Part shown: piece after piece, positions 37,556 through 51,140 of the stretch
Layout of the letters: each line of letters opens with the position of its first letter
How positions within the stretch are numbered: the stretch's first letter is position 1
Source of the DNA: Serilophus lunatus
Taxonomy: Eukaryota > Chordata > Aves > Passeriformes > Eurylaimidae
Direction of reading: 5' to 3'
NCBI GenBank assembly: GCA_013399895.1
Contig: VXBA01006210.1
Span: 372,001-436,000, forward strand
DNA length: 64,000 bases
The notes under the pieces: model-generated
Told to the model about the DNA's origin: nothing
The model's input: only the letters and a program-made list of their open reading frames with translations
The model's database searches: none
Translations under genes and position numbers: made by a program

Positions 37556-38557
37556 AGCTGTTTATCTTCTAGAATGGCTGTCCTCTGAATATTTCTGCTC
37601 TTTGCTTCTGTTTCTACTCAGCTTTCCTAGGAGCACTGTGTGATACAATTTTTGATTACTACTTTGAAAGCCCTTCATGTTTATAATGTTGGTTGTTGAT
37701 GCCTTTCTTCATTTTCAAATGTAGGCATATACAACAGTTTTGTGGCTATACAGTTCCAGGAGCTGTCTCTGATATTAATTTTCCAAATTTATCTTTTTCA
37801 GTTGGAAGTTTGGATTTTTTTTCCTAAAATTAGGCTCCCAACAATGAAAATAGTGGATGTAGGGTTGTAGCTTCTTGTATTTATGCTTATTTTATTTGCA
37901 GGGAAACTCTGTATTATGAATGTTCTTAGGAGCCTTCATCAAAGAAGGTGGATTGTGTTCCCTCCTGTGGTAACTTGTGGGGAGGACAGAGAAGGGGAGT
38001 ATTTTTTTCTTTACACAGAAATGCTGAGTTTTTTTGTTTTAATAACAGAGCTGTGAGTGTAGCTTCTGTGAGAAAGTCTTGATTGTATGTCCTATCGCAG
38101 GGAGTGGGAAGTGGCAGTTCTGCAGCTGACTTCTCTGTTCTCTCCTGCAGTGAAGGAGGTACTCTGCCGTCTTCTACTTCCTTTTTTAACATATATATCT
38201 TGATGCCAGTTAAAATCACCTAATCTTTTCTATTCTTGAGCAAAACTTAAAAGAATCTGTGACATATGAGGAAAATAACTGCACTGTGTGCAAATTATAG
38301 TGAATGTTAGAACTCCGAAGTTACTGTTAGTTTAAAAACAGTTTTTCATCTTGTAGGAAGTTGAGAACAATATACCAGTTGTAACTCCCTAATCTGGTAC
38401 TTACTAACAAAAACCAGGTTATGTTGTGGTAGTATTTTGCTGGGGTAAAAGGGAGAAGATAAGTTGGGGAGACATGTGATGGTGAATTACCCTAGATAAA
38501 CTGCAGTGAAAAAATTGGAAGGGTTTGGAGCAATTACAGAATAGGAGGGAGTAGAGC

Positions 38558-38580
38558 TTTGCATTCCAGAGGAATGCAAA
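38558..38580. repeat. Perfect short hairpin with octamer-like arms
   Basis: TTTGCATTCC (38558-38567) and GGAATGCAAA (38571-38580) are exact reverse complements separated by AGA. Each arm carries a POU octamer-like core (TTTGCAT or ATGCAAA) overlapping a TEAD-type GGAATG word. It may be a paired transcription-factor site or coincidence. Confidence 0.75.
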
Positions 38581-41500
38581 CTGAACTGAAATGCTAAAGA
38601 AACTGATGTGGGAAGGTTGCTTGTGTAGTACATAAAGACAGAAGGTACTGTGTATTCTTTCTACCTCTTTGCTTTGGGGAAACCTTTGAAGGTTTGTTTT
38701 GTCTGACTTGTTTTCTTATAAAAGTTCTTTGAGGTAGTGATTGTCTTTTTTTGTGTCTTCATAAAGCCTTGAATGTGTTGAACTGTAGGTGATTGGTACT
38801 AGACTTGCTGGTGGGCTGCTTTGGCACAGACTCTCACAGACCTTTCCTTTTGTTAGTATTTTGAAGTAAGGTAAGTACATCACTGGCATTCAGTGCCATG
38901 TTCCCATTAATGCTAAGCCCTTGTTCCCAGGTTTCCTTGGTGGTGAGACTTGCTGGTGGAGTTCCCTGTGATTCTCACTGCTACGTGTGGCTGAAAGTGC
39001 TGGTGGATAAGGGAGGTCCAGTTCTTTCCCTGACATGTGTGAGGCTTGGAGAGGAACAGCTTGTCTAGAAAAAAAAAATTTTCTCCAGATATCTCTCTAC
39101 CAGAATTGTAAAATTGCTGTTGTTTTCAGTGTTTTACCAGCAGTAATGAGCATAAGAGGCATAATGTATTTCTGCACAAGGGAGAGAGCAAAAAATAGAA
39201 ATGATACTTGGGAGAAACCGTTGAAGTTCCTCTATGACTGAAACATCACACTATTTCTAAAAATACAGGTACTGTGACAATTTGTTTTTGGAAATGTCTT
39301 TCAGACACTGAAAGCAACTTGGGAATTTGCCTTCCATTTTTTAGCCCAGTGAAGTGGTAGCAGAGGTGAGCAGAGATGATGATGATGACTTGTCTTGCAA
39401 GGATTTATGTCAAGACCAAAAAGCTGTGATGTTGTAGTGAGAGGGTTTTCCTTTTGTAGTAATTGCAGAAGTTTCATGTGTACCTGCACAGTTTATGTGT
39501 ATTTCTTTAATTACATGTCTTTATAGATCTTTATAAGCATTTCTAGATAAACAAACAATTGAGAGAATATTGTGCTATGGAACACCATAAAGGTAATATT
39601 TAGGTAATGTATTGCGTTTTAGTAAAATTGTGATGACATCCAGGTTCTGTAGTTTCTTCAGAATTCCCCGGCTACATCCACTAGGAAATTAGAGAGATGA
39701 GTCTATACTTTTGCATAAGAGCTACTGCAATATCCCAGCAGGGCGTTTTTTCATGTCATTTGGAGCATTAATAATGAGTTAGTTCTTGGGTTTTGTTTTG
39801 ACTTGTTTTTTTCCTGTGAAGCCTTTTAGAGAAAAGTAGATTTATTTGACTTCTACAAGATGATCACTTTGATCTTTTAAGATATTAGGTGCTGTTTTAA
39901 ATGAAGTTCTATTTAATAGTTTTCTAATAACTTGGCTTTAGGTCCATGTAGTAAGCTGTCCTGCAGCATGCTGATGCATACTGTTTGCAGAGGGTATAAA
40001 TGTAAAGGATCACTTTTCTTGTGTTTTCCATGATCACCTTAAAACAAAGTCTTCTTTCGGCTTAGTAATGTTCATACTAGGACCTAAGGTGCTTTTATCA
40101 AAGGAATATCTCTGTGATTTCACTTTCATTCTGACAAACCATTTTGCATTAGCCTTTCTTCCATTTTTAAAGTAATTTTCTGGAATGCTGTTTTCAGCAG
40201 GAAAAGTAGTTTTTACATTCTTGAGGTTGTCCTTTTTCTTCCTGTTTTCTGTCACTGTAAATTCATTAGCATTTCCTCCTGTCCTTAAAGGTGATTTTAG
40301 CATTCAGAAATGAAAACCAAACCTGTCTGGTAAGTGGCAGCTTACTTGAAAGACTGCAAACATACTAAAGTTATCAATTCTTTTCCATTCGAAATTTAGC
40401 CTTTGTTTTTAATTAGTATGAAAACCCCACTCCATTCCCTCTCCCAAAAAAACCCCCAAAAACTCCAGCAACCAAGAAAAAGCCCCGATCAGAAGGCAAC
40501 AAAAACCCAGCCCAAAACCCCCTTGGCTTTTCTCTAGTCTTGCCCTAAGTGCAAATATGACTGCCAGTACTTGATAACAATCAAAGACACAAATACCGCT
40601 GTTTTCCTCTAAGTACTGTAAATACCAAACAATTTTCTGATAGACTTGAATATAGTCAGGGGAGAGATTTGGTTAGGATATTCTGAAGTCTTAATTTTGG
40701 AGAAATTGACCTGTTCTGTGCTGTAACTTCCTTTGGGTTTTTTTTTGTTCTCTGAATTTCTTTAGTTTTGTGAATTACTTCTTAAATTTGAAGTAATACC
40801 TTATATATTTCTGTACTTCTATCAGAGTTCTGGAGAGTCATTCATGGCTTGTTTTTTCTGAACCTGTTTAAAGTCGCTTAAGTAGGAGTAGAGTAAGTTT
40901 TGAGCATTTTTATCAGAGTTGCTTTAATTTAGTGTGCTTCCGTATCTCATCCACAAACTTAAGAAAAAATTGCTCTTGCACCTTTTATCCATTCCTACTG
41001 AAGATTTCTCATTCAATTATATTTTCCTCAGTGTTTCAGCTGAAAATAAAGCTTCTTGTTTTAAGGAGCTTTGTTATTAGTGCAAATAACATAAGTTGTT
41101 TACTTACTAAAAGAAAATATTTGTCTTGAGGTTGTGTGGGGAACATACAGGTTTCTTTGCTTCAGTTGAAAACCCCTCAGTTGTGTCTGTATTCCTAAGC
41201 AGAGTAATCATGTGAATGGCTTGTGCCAACTGTGTGTTTATTTTATACTCTTGATTTTATTCAGCCTTAATCCATGCAGATGCAGTTCTTTTGTACTATC
41301 CTGGTAATCCAGAGTAAAGCATATGACACAGGCTTAGAGTGTGTGTCTTTTCTGTTTTTGGGGTTACTTCTGAAAGTTTGGTTGGGAAATCTCTTGGTTG
41401 GGAAAACTGAAAACCAAATGGTTTTTTAGCCCCAGCCAGATGAGGTGTCTAAGGATAGCCAACGGGCTGGATATGCACAGGTGAGGGATAACTGATGTGG

Positions 41501-44500
41501 CATGCTGGAAATACTGAGTTTTTCCATTTGCTTTCATGTGTTTGGAAGAACTAATTCAAATAGCAAAAGAATTGAAGATTGAAAGCTTTTGCCCGATGGA
41601 TAGCAAAAAGAAAGTCAAAAGCCAAAGGAAGTGGGCCAAGTCCACAAGCATTTAAAGGGTTCCAGGCTGAAAAGGAAAAGGTTAGTGAAGCCCTAACTTT
41701 GAAATGAAGCCTGTGAAGGACTGCTATGCCTTCTTGCAATCTGGCATGGAGACTCCATAGATGTTTATTAAACAGTTTAGAAAGTAGACTTCAAGGTACT
41801 GCGATAACTTGATTAGAGTCCTTGGGGTAGGTCTTGAAAATATCTAGAGTAGAATAGTTTCATAGAATAATTCTGGTGCAAAGTCTTAGTAAATTTACAA
41901 GACATTTAGAAATTACACTGTAGGAAATAGTATAATAGTGATGGTGTTAGTAATAAGACTTGTGGACACAGTCCAGTAAAACACAGGGTGCATGAATAGG
42001 AGCTTACTGATGAGGCTTGGATGTTGTGTCAGAGCTGCTCTGTGATGGGGTGGTGCTGATGTGTGACTGAGTGTTCACCGTGGTAACCCGTGGTCAAGAA
42101 CTACATTTCAGAGAGATGTGTGGGGGCATTTGCCTCATGTTGCTTCCCAGGTCTGGTGGTATAACCTGGTTTGCAAGATGTGTGTTGTTCCTATTAAAAA
42201 AAATGCAGCTGTCTGGCATGAAGATGTAAAAATAAAACACAGTTGGTTTAATTATATTGCGTTACTGCACCTTATCTAAAGTAGGAAATAGTTCTTGTCT
42301 ATTTATGTAGGCAATGGGCAATATTGGAAACTGAAGGGTGTCACAAAACCAGAGGTGGACACTGAGCAGCTCAATGAGGGATGGATTTTTACATTTTCAG
42401 TGGCCATTAAGGTGATGGTCTTGGCAGCATATTCTAATTTCTTCACGAAAACCAATCCTCTGTCACCAAAATGCAGGCTCCTGCAAAATGCAGGAAAGGA
42501 AAGCCTAACATTACTGGTTAATGATATGTGATTCCCCCAATTGAACTTTCATAGTTCATAAAGATTATAGCGTGTATATCAACTCAATTAGAAGGCAAAG
42601 TATTTTGTAGCTGATAAGCAATAGCTAGATCCTATTTATAAAATATACCTAAACTTACTTGGGAAAAACTATTGCTGGAAGAATGGCAGTACTGGAATTT
42701 ATATTTCTAGATGATTGTTATGTATTGTGATTTTCTTCATATTGAAACATTCACTGTGGTCACAGCTCAGTCCTGTGATGAGGAAGCGGGTTGTTTGGGG
42801 GTTAGCCGTGCTGGTTACAGAGGGGAATACTCCAGAGCGTCTGCTCTGTCCTCTGCTGGAAGGGACTGTCACAGGGATATCGGGATAAAATCTCTGCCAC
42901 ATGAATTCAGAGCTCTGCACAAACCTACCTCTGTTTTAAATGCAAGCAAAGGTTTATGAGTACTTATGAAAAACTCAGTGTGCGTGAACTCTTCAGGAAA
43001 TTTTTCTTAGATTGTACATTTTCCCGGGCACAGAAAATACGCTTCCTCCGGGGCTCGGAACAGGAGATTCCATCTCTGCCGTGGTCTGGAAATGTCCACA
43101 GCAGGCGTTAGAACTCGTGATCCCAGCATAGCTACCCTTTCAACTGGAACAAACCTGTGAGGAACTGAATTTGGACTTAGGATCCTGCTTTGTTGGGGGT
43201 ACTTATGCACTAACGCCAGTTGACTTATTTCCTCCAACTGGTGTTACAAATATTATTTCACTTTCTGTCAGTGCTCTGCCACTACTGCTTTCTTTCAATC
43301 TGTCATAATAAAAGAAAAAGAGATCTTTTTAAAGAACAAAATAGTGTCATCACTAATTTTGAGCTGTAGGATTTTAGGCTCAAGCTTTTTTTAAAAACTA
43401 CATTTCAGTCTTAAGGAAAGATTTAAAGTGTTGTCATTTTCAAGACTGCAGAGATATAGAGGAGGAGTTAGAAATCAACATGTACACTAATTTGTCTTAA
43501 AATAGTTTTGTAAATGTAGAAAATTCAGAGATATGTCAGTCTACTAAGGAATTATTTTTGGCTCTAGCACTTGCTTTGATTTTGTGATGTGTGATCTGAG
43601 AAGGTGTTCTCAGTGGCTGCTCAGCGATGACCCAGGCTGTGAGCCTGTGGCACTGGGCTGTGTTCTTCAGCCTGCAGGTTAAAGTGATGAACTGCAGTGA
43701 GGCTTTTCTCTCTTAAGTGTCCTGCAAACTGTTCAGTCTCCTAAAGGTAAAGTTGGTTGTTTGGGTTTTCTTTAAAAGTGAACCACCGTGCTGTATTTAA
43801 TTGGAGTGAACTGAAATTGTGTCAAGTGGGGGGTTGGGGAGTGATAGTTAGGTAAGTGCATTGGACTGAGCACAGTCTGGAGGGAGATACCTGAGGAGTG
43901 TAGCCAGACAAACTGCTGAGCCTTTGGGTTTATACAGGGGTTGCAGTTAGGAGGTTGGCTTTGGAACAATGTTAAAGCTGAAAAGAAAATGGCTACCAGA
44001 AATTATTGTTGCTACAGTAACAACGTGGCTTGATTATTAATGTGCTGTTTAACTACTGTTAGAAATGTTGTGTGAGATACTGCTTTTAAGTAGAAGTGTC
44101 CTTAATGGGAACAGATATTTTTTATCCATTTAGATATTAATGGATATCATTAGGCTTCTTGTTTGAGAATGACAGTGTATTTATTGGCGAAACTAATTTC
44201 TAGTAAATATTTTTTAAAACCTCATTACTGCTTTTTCTGCGCCAAAAATTGCTTCATGATTTTAAATTTTAATAATAAACATAATGTTCTTCTAAAGCAA
44301 CTTGCAGGGGAGAAAAGGGTACAGAGATACTATTTCACAAAATACATGTATCTGGTAACATAATTCTGGCTTTCTGAAATTAAGCCCTTAATGTTTTCTC
44401 TGCTTGCAGCAAAGCTCTTTTAAAGTTATTTTTATGTTTTGAGTTTGAAATAAATGTGCCTGGCCTATATCCTGTTTGAAGATTTTATAAATAAGGTTCA

Positions 44501-45554
44501 GATTACAGAGTAGAATCTGCTTAGGGAACCCTATTTTATTTCATAAGGATGTAAGTGTATGCATTGTGTAGTAAACTTTTTGCAGGTTTTCTGTTAATAG
44601 AGTGCAGTTACCTTGAGGAGTTTCAGAGCTGTGTAGTACAGTACATCAGGAAAGGGTTATGTCAAGTTCAGTGAATGTGTGAAAGTTAATTGATGCATTT
44701 CTGTCTCTGTCAGGATTCCACAGATGGCAGATTGATGACAGGTCTGGACTGACAATAAACTGTGTCTGCTCTTCACCCAAGTCCCATATGTGTAATATAT
44801 CTTATACCTAAAGATCATCCCATTTTTCTGCACTTTCTTTGGCTTTTGGGGTGTTGTGATGACATTCTCTGTTGGCCTTCCCAACTGAAAAGACACTGGA
44901 TTCATTCAGTAGAAGTGGGGCTGATAAACTATTGACAGGCATGTGCCAAATACACATAAGAAAACTTTGAAGTTGTAGAAAAATATGTGATATATAAAGA
45001 CAGATGTTTGAACTGTAGAATGTTGCTGCTTGGGAGTACACAAAATGGGATGTATTAATTTATGCACAGCCTTAGATGAAATATTTTTTATTCTTACATT
45101 GTTTGGCCTGCTTCATGTCTTACTGACATTCTGTTGTTTTGAGGAGAGGATGACACTACAAATGTCTAACAGCACTGGAGAGCTGGATATTTTAAAAACA
45201 AGCCTTGGCATATAAGAAGCCATTTTCTTAAAATGAGCTGCCTCAGGTGTTTTTAAAATCTTGGGGGTTTTTTAAGACACAGAATGCATGTTTTTGAGTT
45301 AGGGCTGTTGATTCCTTAGGAAAGCACTGTAATGTGCCAAGTGAGGAAACTTTCCTGATCTGGATTTCCAGTTAATTACTTTCAGCTGAGAATACAGACT
45401 TGGACTAAGAATTGGTAAGGAACTATCATCAATTTTTTTACGAGGTAGGCAAGGTTACATGTAACTGACCCTTTCTGGAGTGCTTTTGTGCAGTGCTTAT
45501 GGTCTGTATTTTGAGGTGCTCTATGTGAAGCTTATATGATCATACAGTGAAGGA

Positions 45555-45588
45555 ATACATATATATAAATATAAATATATATATATGT
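45555..45588. repeat. (AT)n-rich microsatellite
   Basis: Imperfect TA/ATA repeats over about 34 bases. It produces the repetitive Ile-Tyr run in a spurious minus-strand frame. Confidence 0.85.
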
Positions 45589-48500
45589 AGATTCGTACTG
45601 GAGCAGAGAGTGATTCTGTAACTGAAGAGGAGAGGCAGTTCCTGCACAGGTATTGATGAGATTTTGCTGACAGCATAATGAAAGGAGAAGTCAAGGCTGA
45701 TACCAAAGATATATACAGTGCCATTAATTTGGAGCGAAATGAAGAGATGATGCCATTCTGTGCTTTAAGCTTTCCCTGTTGAGGAAAGCTGTTACATTTA
45801 AGGTATGTAAGTGCAGCAAATGAAGAGCTAGTTCATGTCAGCAAGATAAATAGGCTGCAGGTTGACTGAAAATACATGGGTGTTTATTATGTACAGGGTC
45901 TGTTGATCTGCAGTTTAAACAGGGAAATTATAGAGAAGGTGAATTATTTCTCTGTAGCTTATTGCTTGTGATAAATCTCATTGTGAAGAATACCATTCAA
46001 TGTAGTTGGGTATTGATGGACTGTAAACTTACTTATTAAATATCAATGATACTTAGAATGTTACACCTAATCTTAGCTGAGGGGAGAAATTGCATTGATA
46101 AATAACCTTCAGAAACAATGTGTTAGTGTTGGCTCTTAAGGCCTTGAAATTCTAAATGTTCTCAGAACTCCCATCTTTAAACTGATTCTTCAGTTTAGCA
46201 CTTTTATGATGCTTTCATTTATTTATGTGTTGATTGTTAACATATTTGCTTAGTGGAAATGTACTCTCAAAGTAAAGGTCTCCCTAAATTATGTTTGTTT
46301 CCTGTTGCTTCTCCATACACACTTTGCACCTTCATTATGTGCCTGTTGTGTATATCTTTAAATGTTTGCTTCTGGTCTGTTTAGTAATGGTATAGTACCT
46401 TTTCAGCCAGTATATTTCGTTAGTGCAAACCCCTGCCTACCTGAAATACTTTTTCCTTTCCTGTCTTTTCCATATTTTTTCTTTACATTATGCAGATCTT
46501 TGAAATAATTAAATCTGTTGTTTGACCTAATTGATGATATAAACACAGGGTGTTTTTTTTTTCCATTCAGACTACTCTCTCTCACTACTTTTTTCCCCTA
46601 CTGTGATACTCCTATTAATGTTGCATTCAACTACTAGTAATCGTGTTTGGACTGAAATAGCTTCCCAGTCTGAGGTGTGATCAGTTGTGTTCATTTCCTG
46701 TGCTGTCACACATTTCCTTGAAGTGCTTCACTGTCCCACACGGGGTGTTGTCAAAAAGCAAAACTTTCTACAAGTAGAAAAATGAGAGATTTCAACACTT
46801 GCACGTGAAAGCTCTACCACAGCTTTGGGAACTGTGCGAGTGGCTTTTACTGTGATGAATAGACAAAGGAAGAGCTGTAAATTCTTTGAACTGTTTTTCA
46901 GATAACTCAAAATCTAGCAGGAGATTCAAAATGCAAGAGGCAATCTTCTCTCTTGCAGTCCCTTGCTTGCTCGCTTCTGTTCACTCACTGCAGATTCTTT
47001 GAAGTCAGAAGCATTTCCAGTAAAAAGACTTAAATTTTGTCTCTTCATGTTATAAAGTGTTAAGCTTTTGCTTAATTTGGTTTCTGGATAATTCAGTCTT
47101 CAGTAGTGTACCTGCTCTTAAATACTGCTTTTCATTCACTATTATAAGAAGAGCAATTATTATTATTTTTCCTTTGAAAGTTTAATTTTAGTAAATTTGA
47201 CAGTGGCATTTATAATTTAGCTGGTTAAACTAGAGTTGGAATAGCATAGATTGAGAGGTTTTACAAATTCTCAAAGGGAATTTGGGGATTCTAGAAAACT
47301 TTGCGTTTAAATTCAAGTGATTATTTAATTTATGCTGAATGTTAGTTCTAGATATTAGTGGATGCTGCATGTAGATTAAGTTATTTTTTATAATTTTTCA
47401 TAATTTTCAAATAGAAATCAAAGACAATCAGAGCTCCCTCTGCAAACAGAAAGCAGGAAACTACATTTTGTTCAGAGGAGACCATTGCTGACTACTTGTT
47501 AGGAAAATGGTGGTATGGGCTTGTCTTTGGGGTGCTTTTCAGCTATATTAACTGTTGCAGGAGACTCTTGTCCGCTAAATTTTTTCTTTTCAGTTCTCTA
47601 CTGAAATTACTTTATTCCTGATACTTTTGTGTGCAGTTTTCACTGGAGCTTCCTCTGGATTTCTTGTAACAGACTTTATTCTTAGAGTAACCTTTGCTTT
47701 CTGCTGGTTGTTCTTCCCTGCATTGGTATTTAGGATTATTAGATTTGTGTAAGACTACAGATGTTTTCCAGAGCTGCATCAGATATTAGAATGAAATTTC
47801 TTCCCCACCTCACCTTCCTCTTTAGAATTTAGTGTATCTTAAGGCTATATCCTTGTAAATGCAGATGCCACTCTTGACTAACAGATCAAATTTGGTAAGC
47901 CTCCAAGTCAAGACTACAGTTGCAAGCCTTCTGCTTTGTTTTTATGTCAAGCTGGTGGAATGGACTGTTTAACCACAGTTTATACCAGCAGAAGTAGTTT
48001 GTATAATGCAGTCATTCTAGCTTTTGTTTCTTCCTCTTCCTTCCTTCCCACACAAGCATAGTCAGCTATGGGAGCAGAAGCTAGTTTTATATTATTACTC
48101 TCTTAAAAAAAACCCACAAAAAACAAACACAACAGAACAAAACCTTCAAATAAACCACACAAAAGACTTCTCTATGAATTACATTCCTGGCTGCTACTGC
48201 TTTGCAAGGTGATAGTTAAAGATATGTAAGTGTCTTTTACAGCAAATTTGATTTAGTCGTTGTACACCTTTGCATTCTAGTGTTTCTCAAACTTTCTTTC
48301 CAGAGAGGAGGCAGGTTATCAGGAGATACTTCATTGTAGCAAAAAGAGCTTTCAGTCCACCTTCTGTTTGTTCAGTATCACTGGGGTGAACTTGAGATCA
48401 CACCCATCTCCACATTGCAGTTTTCTTCCACTAGCTGTATCGGAGCAGGCAGCTGCTTATCACTGATGAGAAGCCTGACCATTTTACAGCTGTCCTTATG

Positions 48501-51088
48501 CCTGCTGTGGGCCTTTTCACTCTTTGAATAGTGAGGCTTCCAGGTGAAGGTTCTGTAAGTACATTTCTTACCCAATTCTGCCTCCCTATTAATGCTGTCT
48601 TTATTACCTGGCAAGGGAAAGTGACTTTCATTCTCACTTAACTTTCCTGATAATGAGAATTAAGACAGGAAAAATTGAGCCAAAGCCTTTGTGATGTTGA
48701 AATCTTTGCCTTTCCCTACGGAGGTTTGGGAGAACTACCTGTCTGGAATCTGCTGGTAAAGAATGTCAAGTACTCAGTTATTTCAAATGTCATCACCCCT
48801 GGAATGAATAGTAGGTGTTAGAGTTTGACTGTTTGTACTAGAGTGAGAGGAATCTTTGACAGCACGAAAGACCTTTGAGAGTTGAGTGCTGGTTAAGAAC
48901 TATCAGTCAAGCAACTTTAAACAGATTCTCTGCTATCAGTAGTTTGGGCTAAAATCTGGTGCCTTGGTGTGGATTGCGTTGCCTTCATCAAGGAGTTTGC
49001 ATGATTATAGTACTGCAAGTACCATCTCTTGTTGGGTGGAGCTTTGAATACCACAGGGTTTGAAAAAGGGAGTTCATTCTGCAGGGCCCTTTTAAGGTTG
49101 TGACACAGGGCTGCAGTGGCCAGCCCCTAGGGCCTTCCGCAGTTGACTTCTTGGTGATCTCTCTGTGAAAATTCTGTCACCTCTCCTTCTGCTGAACAAT
49201 ATCCATACTATAGTTGCCCGTCTTGTATTTTCCTTTTTCTCTCCCTTTGTTCCAGGTGTACAACAACCCCAGGTTTATCCCCAAAGTAGTTTGTGAGCTC
49301 CCTGTGACCCAGAGCACACTAAGATTCCAGAGTACTTGCATTTAAGTTTTCTGCAAGGAGTGCATTCACTGAGTACAAGAATACATGCCTTCTAGATAGA
49401 TGTTGTAGGCTAAGAGTTTCTCTTTATGTCAGCAGAGTAAATGGATTGATCCAAAGAAATGTGTTTCTGTGGAAGGGCTGTTACAGAGAGTAGTGGGGTT
49501 GACAGCATGTGCTGTATTACCTCAGTGATCTGCAGTTGTCTGGGCTCAGTCCTTTGATGCCATGAAATCTGTGTTGAGAACAGTTACTGGTGATGTTAAT
49601 TGCAGTATTTAGGAGATGTGTTTGTCGAGGTCATTTCGCATGGGGGCAGTCATTGGTGTAGTTCTTCAGTGAGAGAAGTGTTAGGCTGGGATTGTTGCTG
49701 CCCAGCTGAAGTGTGTAGGCTTACTGAGATGTCTGGTTTAGTGCTGATTGTAATGTTTGATAATGTAAACCCTGCACAGACCACCTGTCTTATTTTCGAA
49801 TGGTGTTTTGGCTCTTCATCCATGAAGGCTGTTCTTTTTGTGGCATTTTTAACTGTAGCTTTACATTTACCTTCTGTAATGTACAGTAGAGCTCCACTGC
49901 TGTTTGAAAATAACACTTCTGTTTCTCTAAATGAATGAATATGACTCTAAAACCTGACTAAATAATTGTATTTTTTTCTGTAATAAATCTTACTTTTTTT
50001 AGAAATAAGCATATATATTGAATAACATTCATGCTTAAGGCTGTATGATGTTTAATGGGATACTTAGGAGCTCAAATACTTTTGCTTTATATTGCCCAAC
50101 CATACTTTTTTCAAGTCTGTCTTCCCTTGCTGTCTTTGCAATTTAGGCTTTGAGACAGTTGCAGGCTGACTGGGGAACTCAGAATCAAAAAGCTGTGTGT
50201 GAACAAAATGAGGGAAGGAATTCTAGGCAGTATGTGAACATAGGTGTCTCATTCAGAGTTAATTTTGATGATGACAAAACATTAATTTAGTCTAGATCTG
50301 AACAACCAGCCCTGTCTGTAAAGCTGTGAGCGAGTTGTTGTGCCTTCAGTGGAAGTAGACCGAGTTCTGTAGAGATACTGTGCCCAACTCCATTCGTGTT
50401 TTTGTGCATCTTCAGTGACTTTCAGTGTCTTCCAAATGTTATGCAGTCTGATATTTCCAAATAGGAAGTGAAAAATTTCCTTGCACACTTAGTTCTAAAG
50501 ATCCATAAGCAAAACTGAAATTAGAGCATTTATCTCATCTGACATTAATCAGCATTCACGAAGGCAAATAAGTTATGATTTTAAAATGGGCCAGCTAGCC
50601 TTAGAATAACAAACACAACTCTGCCCTAGAAAAGGTGAGGAATTAGCAAGGACCAGGCTTAAAGCCCTCCAACATTTAATCTTAGATATGTTGATCATTT
50701 TTGCTAAAAAGATTTTTAAAAAGCTTTCATTTGGAACCACTTCCTTTCTGTCCATCATTCCACATTCAGGGAACTTAAGATCTGACTTCTGACTAGCAGA
50801 AAATGCAGCAGGGTTTTTTTGCCATGCAGTTTCTTTTCTCTCTGTTCTGCCCATGTTTTCATGCTGGATTTTTTAATTAAAATAGGGCATCTATGTTATT
50901 TGAAAATTATACTTGTTATTTGAGAGAAGACCTCTAAAATTTTGGTGTTTTTACCCTGAGACAAAACCAATAGAAAACTTTTGTGGGTTTGGATTTCTTA
51001 TCTTTGCTTTCCCTGTCTTGTCAGACAATCCAGCACACAAGCAGAAAACCATGACAGCTGTACAGTAAATTCTTGTCTTATTTTGCAG

Positions 51089-51140
51089 GTTTGTTTTATT
51101 GTGGAAGTGAATCTTACAGCATAATGTAGATCAAGCAAAG
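51089..51140 (+). other. Candidate 52-base 5'-UTR exon with start-stop uORF
   Basis: A good acceptor (pyrimidine-rich tract ending TTTTGCAG at 51088) and a consensus donor (AAAG then GTAAGT at 51141) bracket 52 bases, a typical small internal exon. It contains ATG TAG at 51124-51129, a start codon followed directly by a stop, with A at -3. If joined through the 51.6 kb exon to 62,792, this TAG is in frame with the ATG at 62,801 and closes the frame upstream. The exon is likely untranslated. Chance pairing of splice-like sites remains possible. Confidence 0.45.

Larger units (their letters stand above)
33471..51088 (+). other. Putative first intron, no coding exon recognised
   Basis: AT-rich sequence without a recognisable protein. 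The longest frame is on the minus strand, 34560-34997 (145 codons), and shows no known domain. Local structures are a T21 run (37535-37555) followed by AG, a perfect hairpin (38558-38580), a C/A-rich tract (40426-40520), a modest CpG-bearing patch at 42,770-43,240, and an AT microsatellite (45555-45588). Both strands are open at 49,600-49,938, including a small signal-peptide-like frame. If the exon model is right, all of this is intron 1. Confidence 0.4.

Noticed and set aside
37535..37560. T21 then AG as a splice acceptor
   Set aside because: A homopolymer followed by AG is not enough; no donor or coding frame follows convincingly.
41865..41880. TTTCATAGAATAATTC resembling the CR1 3' terminal words
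   Set aside because: Only a few bases agree and the neighbouring sequence does not follow the CR1 consensus.
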